Shown here: positions 1-7,784 of the stretch, piece after piece
Numbering within the stretch: the first letter of the stretch is position 1
How the letters are laid out: every line of letters begins with the position of its first letter
Assembly: GCF_000961885.1 (NCBI RefSeq)
Contig: NZ_JZKH01000003.1
Span: 62,001 to 126,000 of the forward strand
Reading direction: 5' to 3'
DNA from: Streptomyces rubellomurinus
Lineage (GTDB): Bacteria; Actinomycetota; Actinomycetes; Streptomycetales; Streptomycetaceae
Length of the DNA: 64,000 nucleotides
Made by a program: the position numbers and the translations under genes
Notes under the pieces: model-generated
What the model saw: the letters and a program-made list of their open reading frames with translations, nothing else
What the model was told of the DNA's origin: nothing
The model's database searches: none

Positions 1-2
1 TG

Positions 3-1589
3 GGCGGCCCGTCCGTGCTGCTCGGCCAGGTCGGCTCCCGGGAGTCCTGGGACCGGCTGCTCGGCGTCAGCGACCACTGGGGCACCCTGCGCTTCCTCCC
101 GTACGACCGCGGCTGGGCCGTCGCCAGCGACATCCCGCGCTGGATCGGGGACGGGCCGATGCCCGTCTACGCCAACGACTGGCACCCCGCGGACGGCCTG
201 CTCGCCCCGATGTACAGCGCCGGCGGCGACCTGCTCGGCGTGCTCTCGGTGGACCGCCCGCGCAGCGGCAAGCGGCCCGGCGCGTGGACCCGCGAGGCGC
301 TGGAGATGTTCTCCCTGCAGGCCTCCATCGCGATCGGCAACGCCCGGCTGCGGGCCGAGATGCAGCGCGCGCTGGCCCGGCTGGAGAAGGAGCAGCAGGC
401 GCTGCGGGCCAGCGAGGAGAGCTTCCGCCAGGCCTTCGAGTACGCGCCCAGCGGGATGGCCATCACCGAGCTGCACGGCGCCGGGCGCGGCCAGCTGACC
501 AGGGTCAACGACGCGCTCTGCCGGCTCCTCGGCCGCCCGCGCGCGGTGCTGCGCCAGCAGAGCTTCGCCGACCTCGTGCACCCGGACGACCGGGCCCTGC
601 TGGAGCGCACCAGCGCCGAGAGCGGCCGGGCGGAGCTGCGGCTGTCCCGGCGGGACGGCGGCTACCAGTGGGTCTGCCTGCGCAACTCGATCGTGGCGGA
701 CGCGGCCGAGGGCCCGAGCTTCCTGCTCACCCACGTCGAGGACATCGAGGACCGCAAGCGGCACGAGCTGCAGCTCGCCCACCGGGCCAGCCACGACGCG
801 CTCACCGGCCTGCCCAACGGCGCCGAGCTCAAGGCCCGGCTGGCCCGCCGGCTGTGCGCCGAGGTGCCCTCGGGCGCGCCGGTCGGCGCCGCCGGCGGCC
901 CGGTCGAGCCGGCGTACCAGCCGGCGTACGGCTACCGGACGGACTACCCGGCCGACCCGTACGGCGCGCACCCGGCCTACGACGGGCTCGAGGGCGCGGA
1001 CCCGTACGGCGGCGCGGGCCACGACTACGGCTCGGCGGACGGGCGGCCGCTCGCCGACCTGCCGCCGGGCTACGGGGAGCACGTGCACGCGGTCGTCCCG
1101 GACGACCACGGGCCGGGCGGCGAGGCCTGGTCGGCGCCGTTCCGGGGGGCCGCGGTGCCGGCCGACAAGGGCCTCGCGGTGATCTTCTGCGACCTGGACG
1201 GCTTCAAGTCGATCAACGACCGGTTCGGGCACAACGCGGGTGACTCGGTGCTGGTCGAGGTCGCCCGGCGGCTCAGCGGGGCCGTCCGGGACGGCGACAC
1301 GGTGGCCAGGCTCGGCGGCGACGAGTTCGTGGTGCTCGCGGACGGCATCGGGCGCGAGGAGGCCAAGGACCTGGCCCACCGGCTGCGCAACGCGATCATC
1401 CCGCCGATGCGGATCGACGGGCGGGGGATGCGGGTCGGGGTGAGCCTCGGGATCGGCTGGGCCGGCTGCGGGATGAGCATCGAGGAGGTGCTGCACACCG
1501 CGGACGAGCGGATGTACGACGAGAAGCGGGCGCGCGGCGGGGCGGTGCGCGGGGCGCGGGGCGAGCGCTCGCACCGGCGCGCGGGCTAG
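3..1589 (+). CDS. cdgB: GAF-PAS-PAC-GGDEF diguanylate cyclase, 5' end cut by window
   Basis: Makes cyclic di-GMP from GTP, a second messenger that controls development in Streptomyces. The frame is open to the window edge, so the true start lies upstream; residues are numbered from the GTG at 15. A GAF-like region fills about 1-110, a short charged helix follows, PAS/PAC spans about 136-245, and GGDEF begins near 260 (HDALTGLPN). The catalytic GGDEF is intact at 434-438. An RxxD motif (RDGD) sits five residues before it, the spacing of the product-binding inhibitory I-site. Oddly, about 100 Tyr/Pro/Gly-rich residues (about 284-384) interrupt the GGDEF domain between its first helix and the CDLDGFK strand. 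Domain order and position before nagKA fit CdgB; the symbol rests on that recalled synteny. Confidence 0.85.
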   Translation, partial: GGPSVLLGQVGSRESWDRLLGVSDHWGTLRFLPYDRGWAVASDIPRWIGDGPMPVYANDWHPADGLLAPMYSAGGDLLGVLSVDRPRSGKRPGAWTREALEMFSLQASIAIGNARLRAEMQRALARLEKEQQALRASEESFRQAFEYAPSGMAITELHGAGRGQLTRVNDALCRLLGRPRAVLRQQSFADLVHPDDRALLERTSAESGRAELRLSRRDGGYQWVCLRNSIVADAAEGPSFLLTHVEDIEDRKRHELQLAHRASHDALTGLPNGAELKARLARRLCAEVPSGAPVGAAGGPVEPAYQPAYGYRTDYPADPYGAHPAYDGLEGADPYGGAGHDYGSADGRPLADLPPGYGEHVHAVVPDDHGPGGEAWSAPFRGAAVPADKGLAVIFCDLDGFKSINDRFGHNAGDSVLVEVARRLSGAVRDGDTVARLGGDEFVVLADGIGREEAKDLAHRLRNAIIPPMRIDGRGMRVGVSLGIGWAGCGMSIEEVLHTADERMYDEKRARGGAVRGARGERSHRRAG

Positions 1590-1782
1590 CGAGCGGGCTG
1601 GCGCGCGGGCGCTGCCGCGGGCCGGGGTTGCGTCGGGGGCGCGCAGGTTACCCGCGAGTTGTCAAGGGTTCTTTCCCGGTCGTCAGGTGCGGCAGGTAGG
1701 GTTCGCGGGAACGACAGCGTCCACGATCCGCACGGCCGGCCCGAAGCCCGGCGGTGCGCACCGGATGGGGGAGTAGAGCACC

Positions 1783-2775
1783 GTGACGACCGCCGGCAGC
1801 AACGGAGTGCCCGAGGGCCAGGGGGGCGGTGCCCCGCAGGACGACGACCCGTTCGGCTACCTGTACCGCCCGGCCGAGGGTGCGCCCGCGCAGCCCGGCG
1901 AGCCGCAGCAGGGCGTGCCCCGGACGTCGTACAACCGCCCGATGGAGGTCGGCCGCGCGCAGTACGGCCAGCCGTACCAGCAGGGCGGCCAGCCGCGTGG
2001 GCAGCAGCCGCCGTACCAGCAGCAGGCCCCGTACCAGCACCAGGGCGGTCCGGGCGGGCAGCCGCAGCAGTACCCGCCGCAGCAGCCCGAGTACGGTGCC
2101 GCGCCGACCCAGGCGCAGAACCGCTACGCCGAGCACTCCCGGCCGCAGCCGGGGGACGAGCGGCCGAGCAGCAGCGGGCGCAGCCGGGGCGCGGTGATCG
2201 GCGCGGTCGCCGTGGTCGCGGCGATCGCGATCGGGGCCGGGATCGCGCTGTCCACCGGGGACGGCGACAAGAGCGCCAAGGGCGGCACCACGACCGCCGC
2301 GCCGCCGGCCCCGACCAGCGCGGCGCCGACCGCCACCGGCACGCCGTCCGCCTCGCCCTCGGCGAGCGCGACCTCCGGGCCGTCGACCGTGGACGCGGGC
2401 CAGCTGCAGGCGCAGAACGCGCCGTCCGGCAACAGCGTGAAGGGCGCGAAGTCGGCGGACGGCAGCTACCTGACGCTGCAGCAGGGCGGCACGGTGACCT
2501 GGAACGGCCAGGTCGCGGCGGCCGGGACGTACAAGCTGACGATCCACTACAACAACCCCGGCGGGGACGTGAAGGGCGCGGCGTCGGTCAACGGCAAGGA
2601 CTGGCCGAGCGGCGTCACGTACCGGAACTACGTCCCGGGCAAGGACCCGGCGTCCTCGTGGTTCAGCACGTACATACTCCCGCAGCTGCAGGCGGGCCAG
2701 AACAGCGTCACCCTGGCGGCGCCGGGCGGCGCCTCGGTGCTGATCGACCAGATCACCGTCGAGCCGAGCAGCTGA
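1783..2775 (+). CDS. Membrane-anchored protein with Q/P/G-rich N-terminus and carbohydrate-binding-like C-terminal domain
   Basis: 330 residues with a GTG start preceded by GGGGGAG at 1767-1773. Residues 1-135 are hydrophilic and rich in Gln, Tyr, Pro and Gly (repeated PYQQ-type units). One hydrophobic segment (about 137-157) is followed by a Thr/Ala/Pro/Ser linker (about 165-200). The last 130 residues look like a CBM6/CBM35-type beta-sandwich (ITVEPSS ending; GTVTWNGQVAAAGTYKLTIHY). The likely topology is a cytoplasmic disordered N-terminus and an extracytoplasmic glycan-binding domain. It lies between the cyclase gene and the convergent nag operon, facing nagA across a hairpin. The sugar it binds cannot be inferred. 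Confidence 0.75.
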   Translation: MTTAGSNGVPEGQGGGAPQDDDPFGYLYRPAEGAPAQPGEPQQGVPRTSYNRPMEVGRAQYGQPYQQGGQPRGQQPPYQQQAPYQHQGGPGGQPQQYPPQQPEYGAAPTQAQNRYAEHSRPQPGDERPSSSGRSRGAVIGAVAVVAAIAIGAGIALSTGDGDKSAKGGTTTAAPPAPTSAAPTATGTPSASPSASATSGPSTVDAGQLQAQNAPSGNSVKGAKSADGSYLTLQQGGTVTWNGQVAAAGTYKLTIHYNNPGGDVKGAASVNGKDWPSGVTYRNYVPGKDPASSWFSTYILPQLQAGQNSVTLAAPGGASVLIDQITVEPSS

Positions 2776-2802
2776 CGCCCGATCCGGCCCCGGACACGAC
2801 GA

Positions 2803-2835
2803 CGGCCGCCCTTCCCCGGTGGGGACGGGCGGCCG
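2803..2835. terminator. Bidirectional hairpin between convergent genes
   Basis: A 9-bp perfect inverted repeat (CGGCCGCCC at 2803-2811, GGGCGGCCG at 2827-2835), with CCCC/GGGG able to pair inside the loop. It lies between the stop of the carbohydrate-binding protein gene and the stop of nagA, so it can serve both strands. There is no U-tract, as is common in high-GC actinomycetes. Confidence 0.7.
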
Positions 2836-2845
2836 GTGCCGTTCG

Positions 2846-4027
2846 TCAGGCCGGCTTGACGGTGGCGAAGGCGTCGCCGCCGCGGATCCACCGGCCTCGG
2901 CGCATGACGGCGACCAGGTCGTAGCTCTCGGAGTCGACCACGACCAGGTCGGCGAACTTGCCGGTCTCCAGCGAGCCGATCGAGTCGGCGAGGCCGAGCA
3001 GCCGGGCCGGGGTGGCGCAGAGCGACTCGACGGCCTGGTTCAGGCTCAGCCGGTTGACCGTCACCGAGCGCTTGAAGGCCACGTCCAGGGTGAGGGTGGA
3101 GCCGGCGATGGAGCCGCCCTCGACCAGCCGGGCGACGCCGTCCTTGACCTCGACCTGGAGCGGGCCGAGGGGGTAGAGGCCGTCGCCCATGCCGGCGGCG
3201 CCCATCGCGTCGGTGATCAGGGCGACCCGGTCGGCGCCGGCGGTGCCGTAGGCGAGGTCGAGGACGGAGGGGTGCAGGTGCACGCCGTCGTTGATCAGCT
3301 CGACGGTGACCCGCTCGTCCTCGAGCAGGGCGACGATGGGGCCCGGTGCGCGGTGGGCGATGGCGGGCATGGCGTTGAACAGGTGGGTGGCGACGGTGGC
3401 GCCGGCGTCGATCGCCTCCAGGGTGGTGGCGTAGTCGGAGTCGGTGTGGCCGACCGCGGCGATGATGCCGAGGTCGGCGAGCATGCGCACCGAGTCGAGG
3501 CCGCCGGGGAGTTCGGGGGCGAGGGTGACCATCCTGGCGTGGCCGCGGGCGGCGTCGACGAGCTTGCGCACCAGGGTCGGGTCGGGGTCGCGCAGCAGGT
3601 CGGGGCGGTGGGCGCCGCAGCGGTTGTGGGAGATGAACGGGCCCTCGAAGTGGATGCCGGCCAGGATGCCGTCCTCGACGAGTTCGGAGAGGACGGCGGC
3701 CTGGCGGGCGACCTCGTCGATCTCGCCGGTGACGGTGGAGGCGATCGTGGTGGTGGTGCCGTGTTCGAGGTGGGTGCGGGCGGCACGCAGGGCCTCCTCG
3801 GCGATGCCGGAGGCGTAGGAGGCGCCGCCGCCGCCGTGGACGTGCAGGTCGACGAAGCCGGGCACGACGGTGTACCCGGTCAGGTCGAGGTCGCCGGGCT
3901 CGCTCGCGCCGCCGAGGCCCGCGATGCGGTCGCCCTCGACGCTGATGCGGTCGCCCTCGACGACGCCGCCGGGCAGGACCAGGCGGGCGCCGGCCAGGGC
4001 GGTACGGTCACGGTCCGCGGTGGTCAC
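2846..4027 (-). CDS. nagA: N-acetylglucosamine-6-phosphate deacetylase
   Basis: Deacetylates GlcNAc-6-P to GlcN-6-P and acetate, feeding chitin and peptidoglycan amino sugars into glycolysis and wall synthesis. 393 residues, usual for the family. Amidohydrolase signatures: HVH at 62-64 (DLHVHGGGG), metal ligand Glu128 (HFEGPF), His194 (VGHTDS), His215 (THLFNAMP) and catalytic Asp273 (ITDAMGAAG). The GTG start at 4027 overlaps the nagK stop in the four bases GTGA, so the two genes should be translationally coupled. The open frame reaches further upstream (to 4432), but that stretch is nagK coding read in another frame. The dre-like sites upstream of nagK should govern both genes. Confidence 0.93.
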   Translation of the reverse strand: MTTADRDRTALAGARLVLPGGVVEGDRISVEGDRIAGLGGASEPGDLDLTGYTVVPGFVDLHVHGGGGASYASGIAEEALRAARTHLEHGTTTTIASTVTGEIDEVARQAAVLSELVEDGILAGIHFEGPFISHNRCGAHRPDLLRDPDPTLVRKLVDAARGHARMVTLAPELPGGLDSVRMLADLGIIAAVGHTDSDYATTLEAIDAGATVATHLFNAMPAIAHRAPGPIVALLEDERVTVELINDGVHLHPSVLDLAYGTAGADRVALITDAMGAAGMGDGLYPLGPLQVEVKDGVARLVEGGSIAGSTLTLDVAFKRSVTVNRLSLNQAVESLCATPARLLGLADSIGSLETGKFADLVVVDSESYDLVAVMRRGRWIRGGDAFATVKPA

Positions 4028-4971
4028 GCGGTCACCTCCAAGGTGAGCAGATCCCAGGCGAGCAGGCCCGCGCCGAGGGATGCGGCGGTGTCTTTGAGCA
4101 TGGCGGGTACGACCTCGGGGGGCATCTGGAAGGTCAGGCGCTCGGTGACCGCCGCGCGCAGCGGGGTGAAGAGCGTGTCCCCGGCCTCGGCCAGCCCGCC
4201 GCCGACGATCACGGTGGACGGGTCGAGCAGGCTCTGGGCCAGCACGATGCCGTCCGCCAGGGCGTCGACGGCCCGTTGCCAGACCGCGAGCGCGCGGTCG
4301 TCCCCGGCGTCCACCGCGGCGGCGCAGGATGCCGCGTCGGCGTCGGGGTCGCCGGTGGCCTCGGCCCAGGCGCGGGAGACGGCGGAGGCGGAGGCCAGGG
4401 TCTCCAGGCAGCCGCGGGCGCCGCAGCCGCACCGGGGGCCGCCGGGGCGGACCACGACGTGGCCGATCTCGCCGCCGTAGCCGTGCGCGCCGGCCTCGAT
4501 CCGGCCGTCGATGCCGATGGCGCCGGCGATGCCGGTGCCGAGGGCGATGAACAGGAAGCGGCCCACGCCCCGGCCGGCGCCGAGCCGGCCCTCGGCGAGG
4601 CCGCCGGAGCGCACGTCGTGGCCGAGCGCCACCGGGATCGCGGAGCCGCCGGGGCCGGCCAGGCGCTCGCCGAGCAGCTTGCGCAGCGGGAGGTCGCGCC
4701 AGCCGAGGTTCGCCGAGTAGACCGCGATGCCGTTCTTCTCGTCGATCGTGCCCGGGACGGCGACGCCGGCGGCGAGCGGGGCGACGCCGAAGCGGGCCCG
4801 GCCCTCGTCCGCGAGGTCGGCCGCGAAGTCGAGGATGGCGGCGACGACGGCGTCCGTGCCGTGCTCCCGCCCGGTCGGTCGGCGTGCCTCGAACAGCACG
4901 GAGCCGTCCTGGGCGAGCAGCGCGGCCTTCATGCCGGTGCCGCCTACATCGAGTGCGATGACGTGCTTCAC
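4024..4971 (-). CDS. nagK: N-acetylglucosamine kinase, ROK family
   Basis: Phosphorylates imported GlcNAc to GlcNAc-6-P, the substrate of the next gene product. 315 residues from a GTG at 4971. The phosphate-binding loop DVGGTGMK is at 8-15, the catalytic-type Asp119 is in GHD, and the ROK zinc site is present (His171 plus CGCGARGC at 181-188). The sugar-contact EIGH is at 168-171. The frame runs open upstream to 5145, but that stretch is not family-like and lies in the promoter region with the dre-like sites. An AAGGGA precedes the start by about 11 bases. First gene of the nagKA operon; DasR repression is inferred from the sites. A glucokinase role is the alternative, less likely next to nagA. 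Confidence 0.88.
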   Translation of the reverse strand: MKHVIALDVGGTGMKAALLAQDGSVLFEARRPTGREHGTDAVVAAILDFAADLADEGRARFGVAPLAAGVAVPGTIDEKNGIAVYSANLGWRDLPLRKLLGERLAGPGGSAIPVALGHDVRSGGLAEGRLGAGRGVGRFLFIALGTGIAGAIGIDGRIEAGAHGYGGEIGHVVVRPGGPRCGCGARGCLETLASASAVSRAWAEATGDPDADAASCAAAVDAGDDRALAVWQRAVDALADGIVLAQSLLDPSTVIVGGGLAEAGDTLFTPLRAAVTERLTFQMPPEVVPAMLKDTAASLGAGLLAWDLLTLEVTA

Positions 4972-4999
4972 GGGGGACAGTTTCCCTTGGCCGGGTCGA

Positions 5000-5015
5000 A
5001 GAGGTCTAGTCCAGT
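5000..5015. promoter_or_regulatory. dre-like DasR site 1
   Basis: AGAGGTCTAGTCCAGT matches the DasR-responsive consensus ACTGGTCTAGACCACT at about 12 of 16 positions by eye. It lies in the nagK/lipoprotein intergenic region. DasR is the GntR-type amino-sugar regulator whose DNA binding is relieved by GlcN-6-P and GlcNAc-6-P. Confidence 0.75.
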
Positions 5016-5021
5016 TGTCGG

Positions 5022-5037
5022 ATTGGTCTGGTCCATC
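5022..5037. promoter_or_regulatory. dre-like DasR site 2
   Basis: ATTGGTCTGGTCCATC matches the dre consensus at about 11 of 16 positions, with the core GGTCTNGNCCA intact. Its centre is 22 bp from that of site 1, about two helical turns, so both could sit on one face of the DNA. The rest of the 326-bp gap (4972-5297) shows no other recognised element. Confidence 0.7.
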
Positions 5038-5297
5038 ATGGGTGAGCTTTGTCGCAGCTGCGGCGGGTCTGTGCGGCTTTGTGGCGGGAGGCTCCGGAGG
5101 GTGCCGGGGTCGCCCGGTGTTCACCCGCTGTTGCGCATCGTGCAATGACCCTCCGCACTTCGATAACTACTCGGCGGGTACCCCTGAGTGGTGTGGACCA
5201 CTGCGCGGTGGATTTGGCAGTGTTGCGCCTCCCCCCTGTCGGATTCCCCGGTCTTCCCGGTCCGGCCGCGTTCCTCCCCCCGAAGGCGGTACCCGCG

Positions 5298-6581
5298 TTG
5301 AACAGGCGCGCCCACGTTTCCGTTCGTGTGCTCGGCACCGCGCTGGCCGGAGCACTGGTGCTCACCGCGGTCAGCGCCTGCGGTGGGCAGGGCGACGGCC
5401 CGGTGACCCTCAAGCTGGTCGCCGCCGACTACGGGGAGAACGTCGAGACCAGCTCCAAGCACTACTGGGACGAGGTCGCCAAGGCCTTCACGGCCGCCAA
5501 CCCCGGCATCAAGGTCGACGTCGAGGTCGACAGCTGGACGGACATCGGCAAGAAGGTCGACGACATGATCGCGGCCGGGAAGTCCCCGGACCTGCTGCAG
5601 ACCGGCGGCTTCGCCGACCAGGTCGCCGCGGAGCGGCTGTACCCGGCGGCGGACGTGCTCTCGATGGACACCCAGGCCAAGTTCCTCGACAACTTCGCGC
5701 ACGCCGGCCAGGTCCTCGGCACGCAGTACGGCATCCCGTTCGTGTCCTCCTCGCGCGTGCTGTTCTACAACAAGAACGTCTTCCGCCAGGCCGGCATCAC
5801 GCAGCCGCCGACCACCTGGAACGAACTGCGGCAGGCGGCCGAGAAGATCAAGGCCAAGGTGCCCGGCGTGACCCCGTACGGGCTGCCGCTCGGCCCGGAG
5901 GAGGCGCCCGCCGAGTCGATGCTGTGGACGCTGAGCGGCGGCGGAAGCCTCTCCGACGACGTCGGCAACTACACCATCGACAGCACGCAGAACCAGGCGA
6001 CCTTCAGCTGGCTGAAGAGCAACCTGGTGAGCACCGGACTGACCTACCCCGAGCCCGGCAAGATGAACCGCACGCCGGTGTTCCAGGACTTCGTGGCCGG
6101 GAAGGTCGCGATGCTGAACGGGCACCCGACGCTGCTGCGGATGGCCACCGCCGGGAAGATCGACTTCGGCACCGCGCCGATCCCCAGGAAGGACGGCGTC
6201 GGCAAGACCGGCAGCCTCGGCGTCGCGGACTGGATGATGGCGTTCAAGGCCAACGGGCACAAGAACGAGATCAAGAAGTTCATCAGCTTCGTCTACAACA
6301 AGGACAACCAGCTGAAGTTCGACGAGCAGTACAACCTGTTGCCCGTCACCCAGGACGCGTTCAACCAGATGACCACCGACCCGAAGCACGAGGACCTCAA
6401 GCAGTTCGCGTCCGGGCTGACCAACGCGAGCTTCTACCCGTTCGGGGACCCGGCCTGGGGCGACGTCAGCAACCGGATCAAGGCCGGGATCGGGCAGGCG
6501 GTGACCGGGGACGCGAAGCAGGTCCTCACCGAGCTCCAGGAGGCGGCGGTCAAGGAGGCGGCCCGGGTCCGGAAGCAGTAG
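5298..6581 (+). CDS. ABC-type sugar-binding lipoprotein (orphan)
   Basis: Extracellular solute-binding protein of the family-1 sugar type, 427 residues from a TTG at 5298 preceded by GAAGG. The lipoprotein signal peptide has a lipobox ending V-S-A-C, Cys28 being the lipidated residue. The mature part has the usual two-lobed pattern (DEVAKAFTAANPGIKV; GIPFVSSSRVLFYNK; FVAGKVAMLNGHPTLL). No permease or ATPase gene is nearby, so it must borrow a transporter encoded elsewhere. It is divergent from nagKA across two dre-like sites, which suggests an amino-sugar or chito-oligosaccharide ligand and DasR control; both are inference. Confidence 0.82.
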   Translation: MNRRAHVSVRVLGTALAGALVLTAVSACGGQGDGPVTLKLVAADYGENVETSSKHYWDEVAKAFTAANPGIKVDVEVDSWTDIGKKVDDMIAAGKSPDLLQTGGFADQVAAERLYPAADVLSMDTQAKFLDNFAHAGQVLGTQYGIPFVSSSRVLFYNKNVFRQAGITQPPTTWNELRQAAEKIKAKVPGVTPYGLPLGPEEAPAESMLWTLSGGGSLSDDVGNYTIDSTQNQATFSWLKSNLVSTGLTYPEPGKMNRTPVFQDFVAGKVAMLNGHPTLLRMATAGKIDFGTAPIPRKDGVGKTGSLGVADWMMAFKANGHKNEIKKFISFVYNKDNQLKFDEQYNLLPVTQDAFNQMTTDPKHEDLKQFASGLTNASFYPFGDPAWGDVSNRIKAGIGQAVTGDAKQVLTELQEAAVKEAARVRKQ

Positions 6582-6589
6582 CGCGGGCC

Positions 6590-6645
6590 GGGCAGCGGGC
6601 AGCGGGCAGCGGGCAGCGGGCAGCGGTCGGCGGTCGGCGGTCGGC
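6590..6645. repeat. Heptanucleotide tandem repeats (5 x GGGCAGC, 3 x GGTCGGC)
   Basis: Directly after the lipoprotein stop there are five perfect head-to-tail copies of GGGCAGC (6590-6624) and three of GGTCGGC (6625-6645), all in one seven-base register. It is a minisatellite-like tract in the gap before the DUF3263 gene. Confidence 0.95.
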
Positions 6646-6686
6646 GCGAGAATGGCACCGCGGGCCGAGAACGGAGGAGGGCTGCG

Positions 6687-6914
6687 GTGGGCGAGCTGAC
6701 CGAGCGGGACCGGGCGGTGCTGGCGCTGGAAGGGCGGCAGTGGCGCACGGCCGGGGCGAAGGAGCGGGCGATCCGGGAGGAGCTGGGGCTCTCGTCGACC
6801 CGCTACTACCAGCTGCTGAACGCGCTGCTGGACCGCCAGGAGGCGCTGGCCCACGCGCCGGTCCTGGTGAACCGGCTGCGCCGGGTCCGGGAGGCCCGCC
6901 GGGCCGCGCGGTAG
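6687..6914 (+). CDS. DUF3263 family small protein
   Basis: 75 residues, GTG start with a strong ribosome-binding site (GGAGGAGG at 6673-6680). The sequence is helical and basic, with a helix-turn-helix-like core (LGLSSTRYYQLLNALLD, then RLRRVREARR). This matches the actinobacterial DUF3263 family, a likely DNA-binding protein whose targets are not known to me. It sits 30 bases ahead of otsB on the same strand and may be cotranscribed with it. Confidence 0.8.
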   Translation: MGELTERDRAVLALEGRQWRTAGAKERAIREELGLSSTRYYQLLNALLDRQEALAHAPVLVNRLRRVREARRAAR

Positions 6915-6944
6915 CCGCCGCGGGCCGCGGGGTATGGCCTGGGC

Positions 6945-7784
6945 ATGGGATTCGAGGAGACGTGGACGCCGGCCACCGAGGCCGGGCGGGACGGGGTGCG
7001 GGCCATCCTGGCGGCGCCAGGGGACGCCGTCATCGCGCTGGACTTCGACGGGACGCTGGCGCCGATCGTGGCCGATCCGAGCGCGGCGCGGGCGCACCCC
7101 GGGGTGCTGGACGCCCTGCGCGGCCTGGCCTCGGCGGTGGGGGCCGTGGCGGTGGTGACCGGCCGGCCGGCCGGGCTGGCGGTGGAGTACGGGGGCCTGG
7201 CCGGGGTGCCGGGCGTGGTGGTGCTGGGGCACTACGGCGCCGAGCGCTGGGAGGGCGGCGAGCTGTCGGCGCCGCAGGTGCACCCCGGGGTGGCCCGGGC
7301 GCGGGCGGCCCTGCCGGACGTCCTGGCCGCGGCGGGGGCGCCCGAGGGGACCTGGGTGGAGGACAAGGGCCGCTCGCTGGCCGTGCACACCCGGCGGACG
7401 GCGGCGCCGGAGCGGGCGCTGGAGCTGTTGCGCGCGCCGGTGGGCGAACTGGCCGCCGCGCACGGGCTGGTGGTGGAGCCGGGGCGGCTGGTGCTGGAGC
7501 TGCGGCCGCCGGGGGTGGACAAGGGGGCCGCGCTGACCGGCTTCCTGCGGGAGCGCGGCGCCCGTTCGGTGCTCTACGCGGGGGACGACCTCGGGGACCT
7601 GGCGGCCTTCGCGGCGGTGGAGGAACTGCGCGCGCAGGGCCTGGCCGGCGTGCTGGTGTGCGCCGGGGCGGTCGGGGACGCGCCGGTGCGCGAGCTCGCC
7701 GACCGGGCGGACGTGGTGGTCGACGGGCCCGAGGGCGTGGTGGAGCTGCTGAGCGCCCTGGGGGAGGCGGTCAGAGCGCGTTGA
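6945..7784 (+). CDS. otsB: Trehalose-6-phosphate phosphatase
   Basis: Dephosphorylates trehalose-6-phosphate to trehalose, an osmolyte and spore reserve. 279 residues. The HAD motif I is DFDGTLAPI near residue 30 and motif IV is GDDLGDLAAF near residue 210; the intervening cap carries the ELRPPGVDKG motif typical of OtsB. ATG start at 6945; the ribosome-binding site is weak. The 3' end overlaps the convergent otsA by 14 bases, so the two trehalose genes are transcribed toward each other rather than as one operon. Confidence 0.9.
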   Translation: MGFEETWTPATEAGRDGVRAILAAPGDAVIALDFDGTLAPIVADPSAARAHPGVLDALRGLASAVGAVAVVTGRPAGLAVEYGGLAGVPGVVVLGHYGAERWEGGELSAPQVHPGVARARAALPDVLAAAGAPEGTWVEDKGRSLAVHTRRTAAPERALELLRAPVGELAAAHGLVVEPGRLVLELRPPGVDKGAALTGFLRERGARSVLYAGDDLGDLAAFAAVEELRAQGLAGVLVCAGAVGDAPVRELADRADVVVDGPEGVVELLSALGEAVRAR

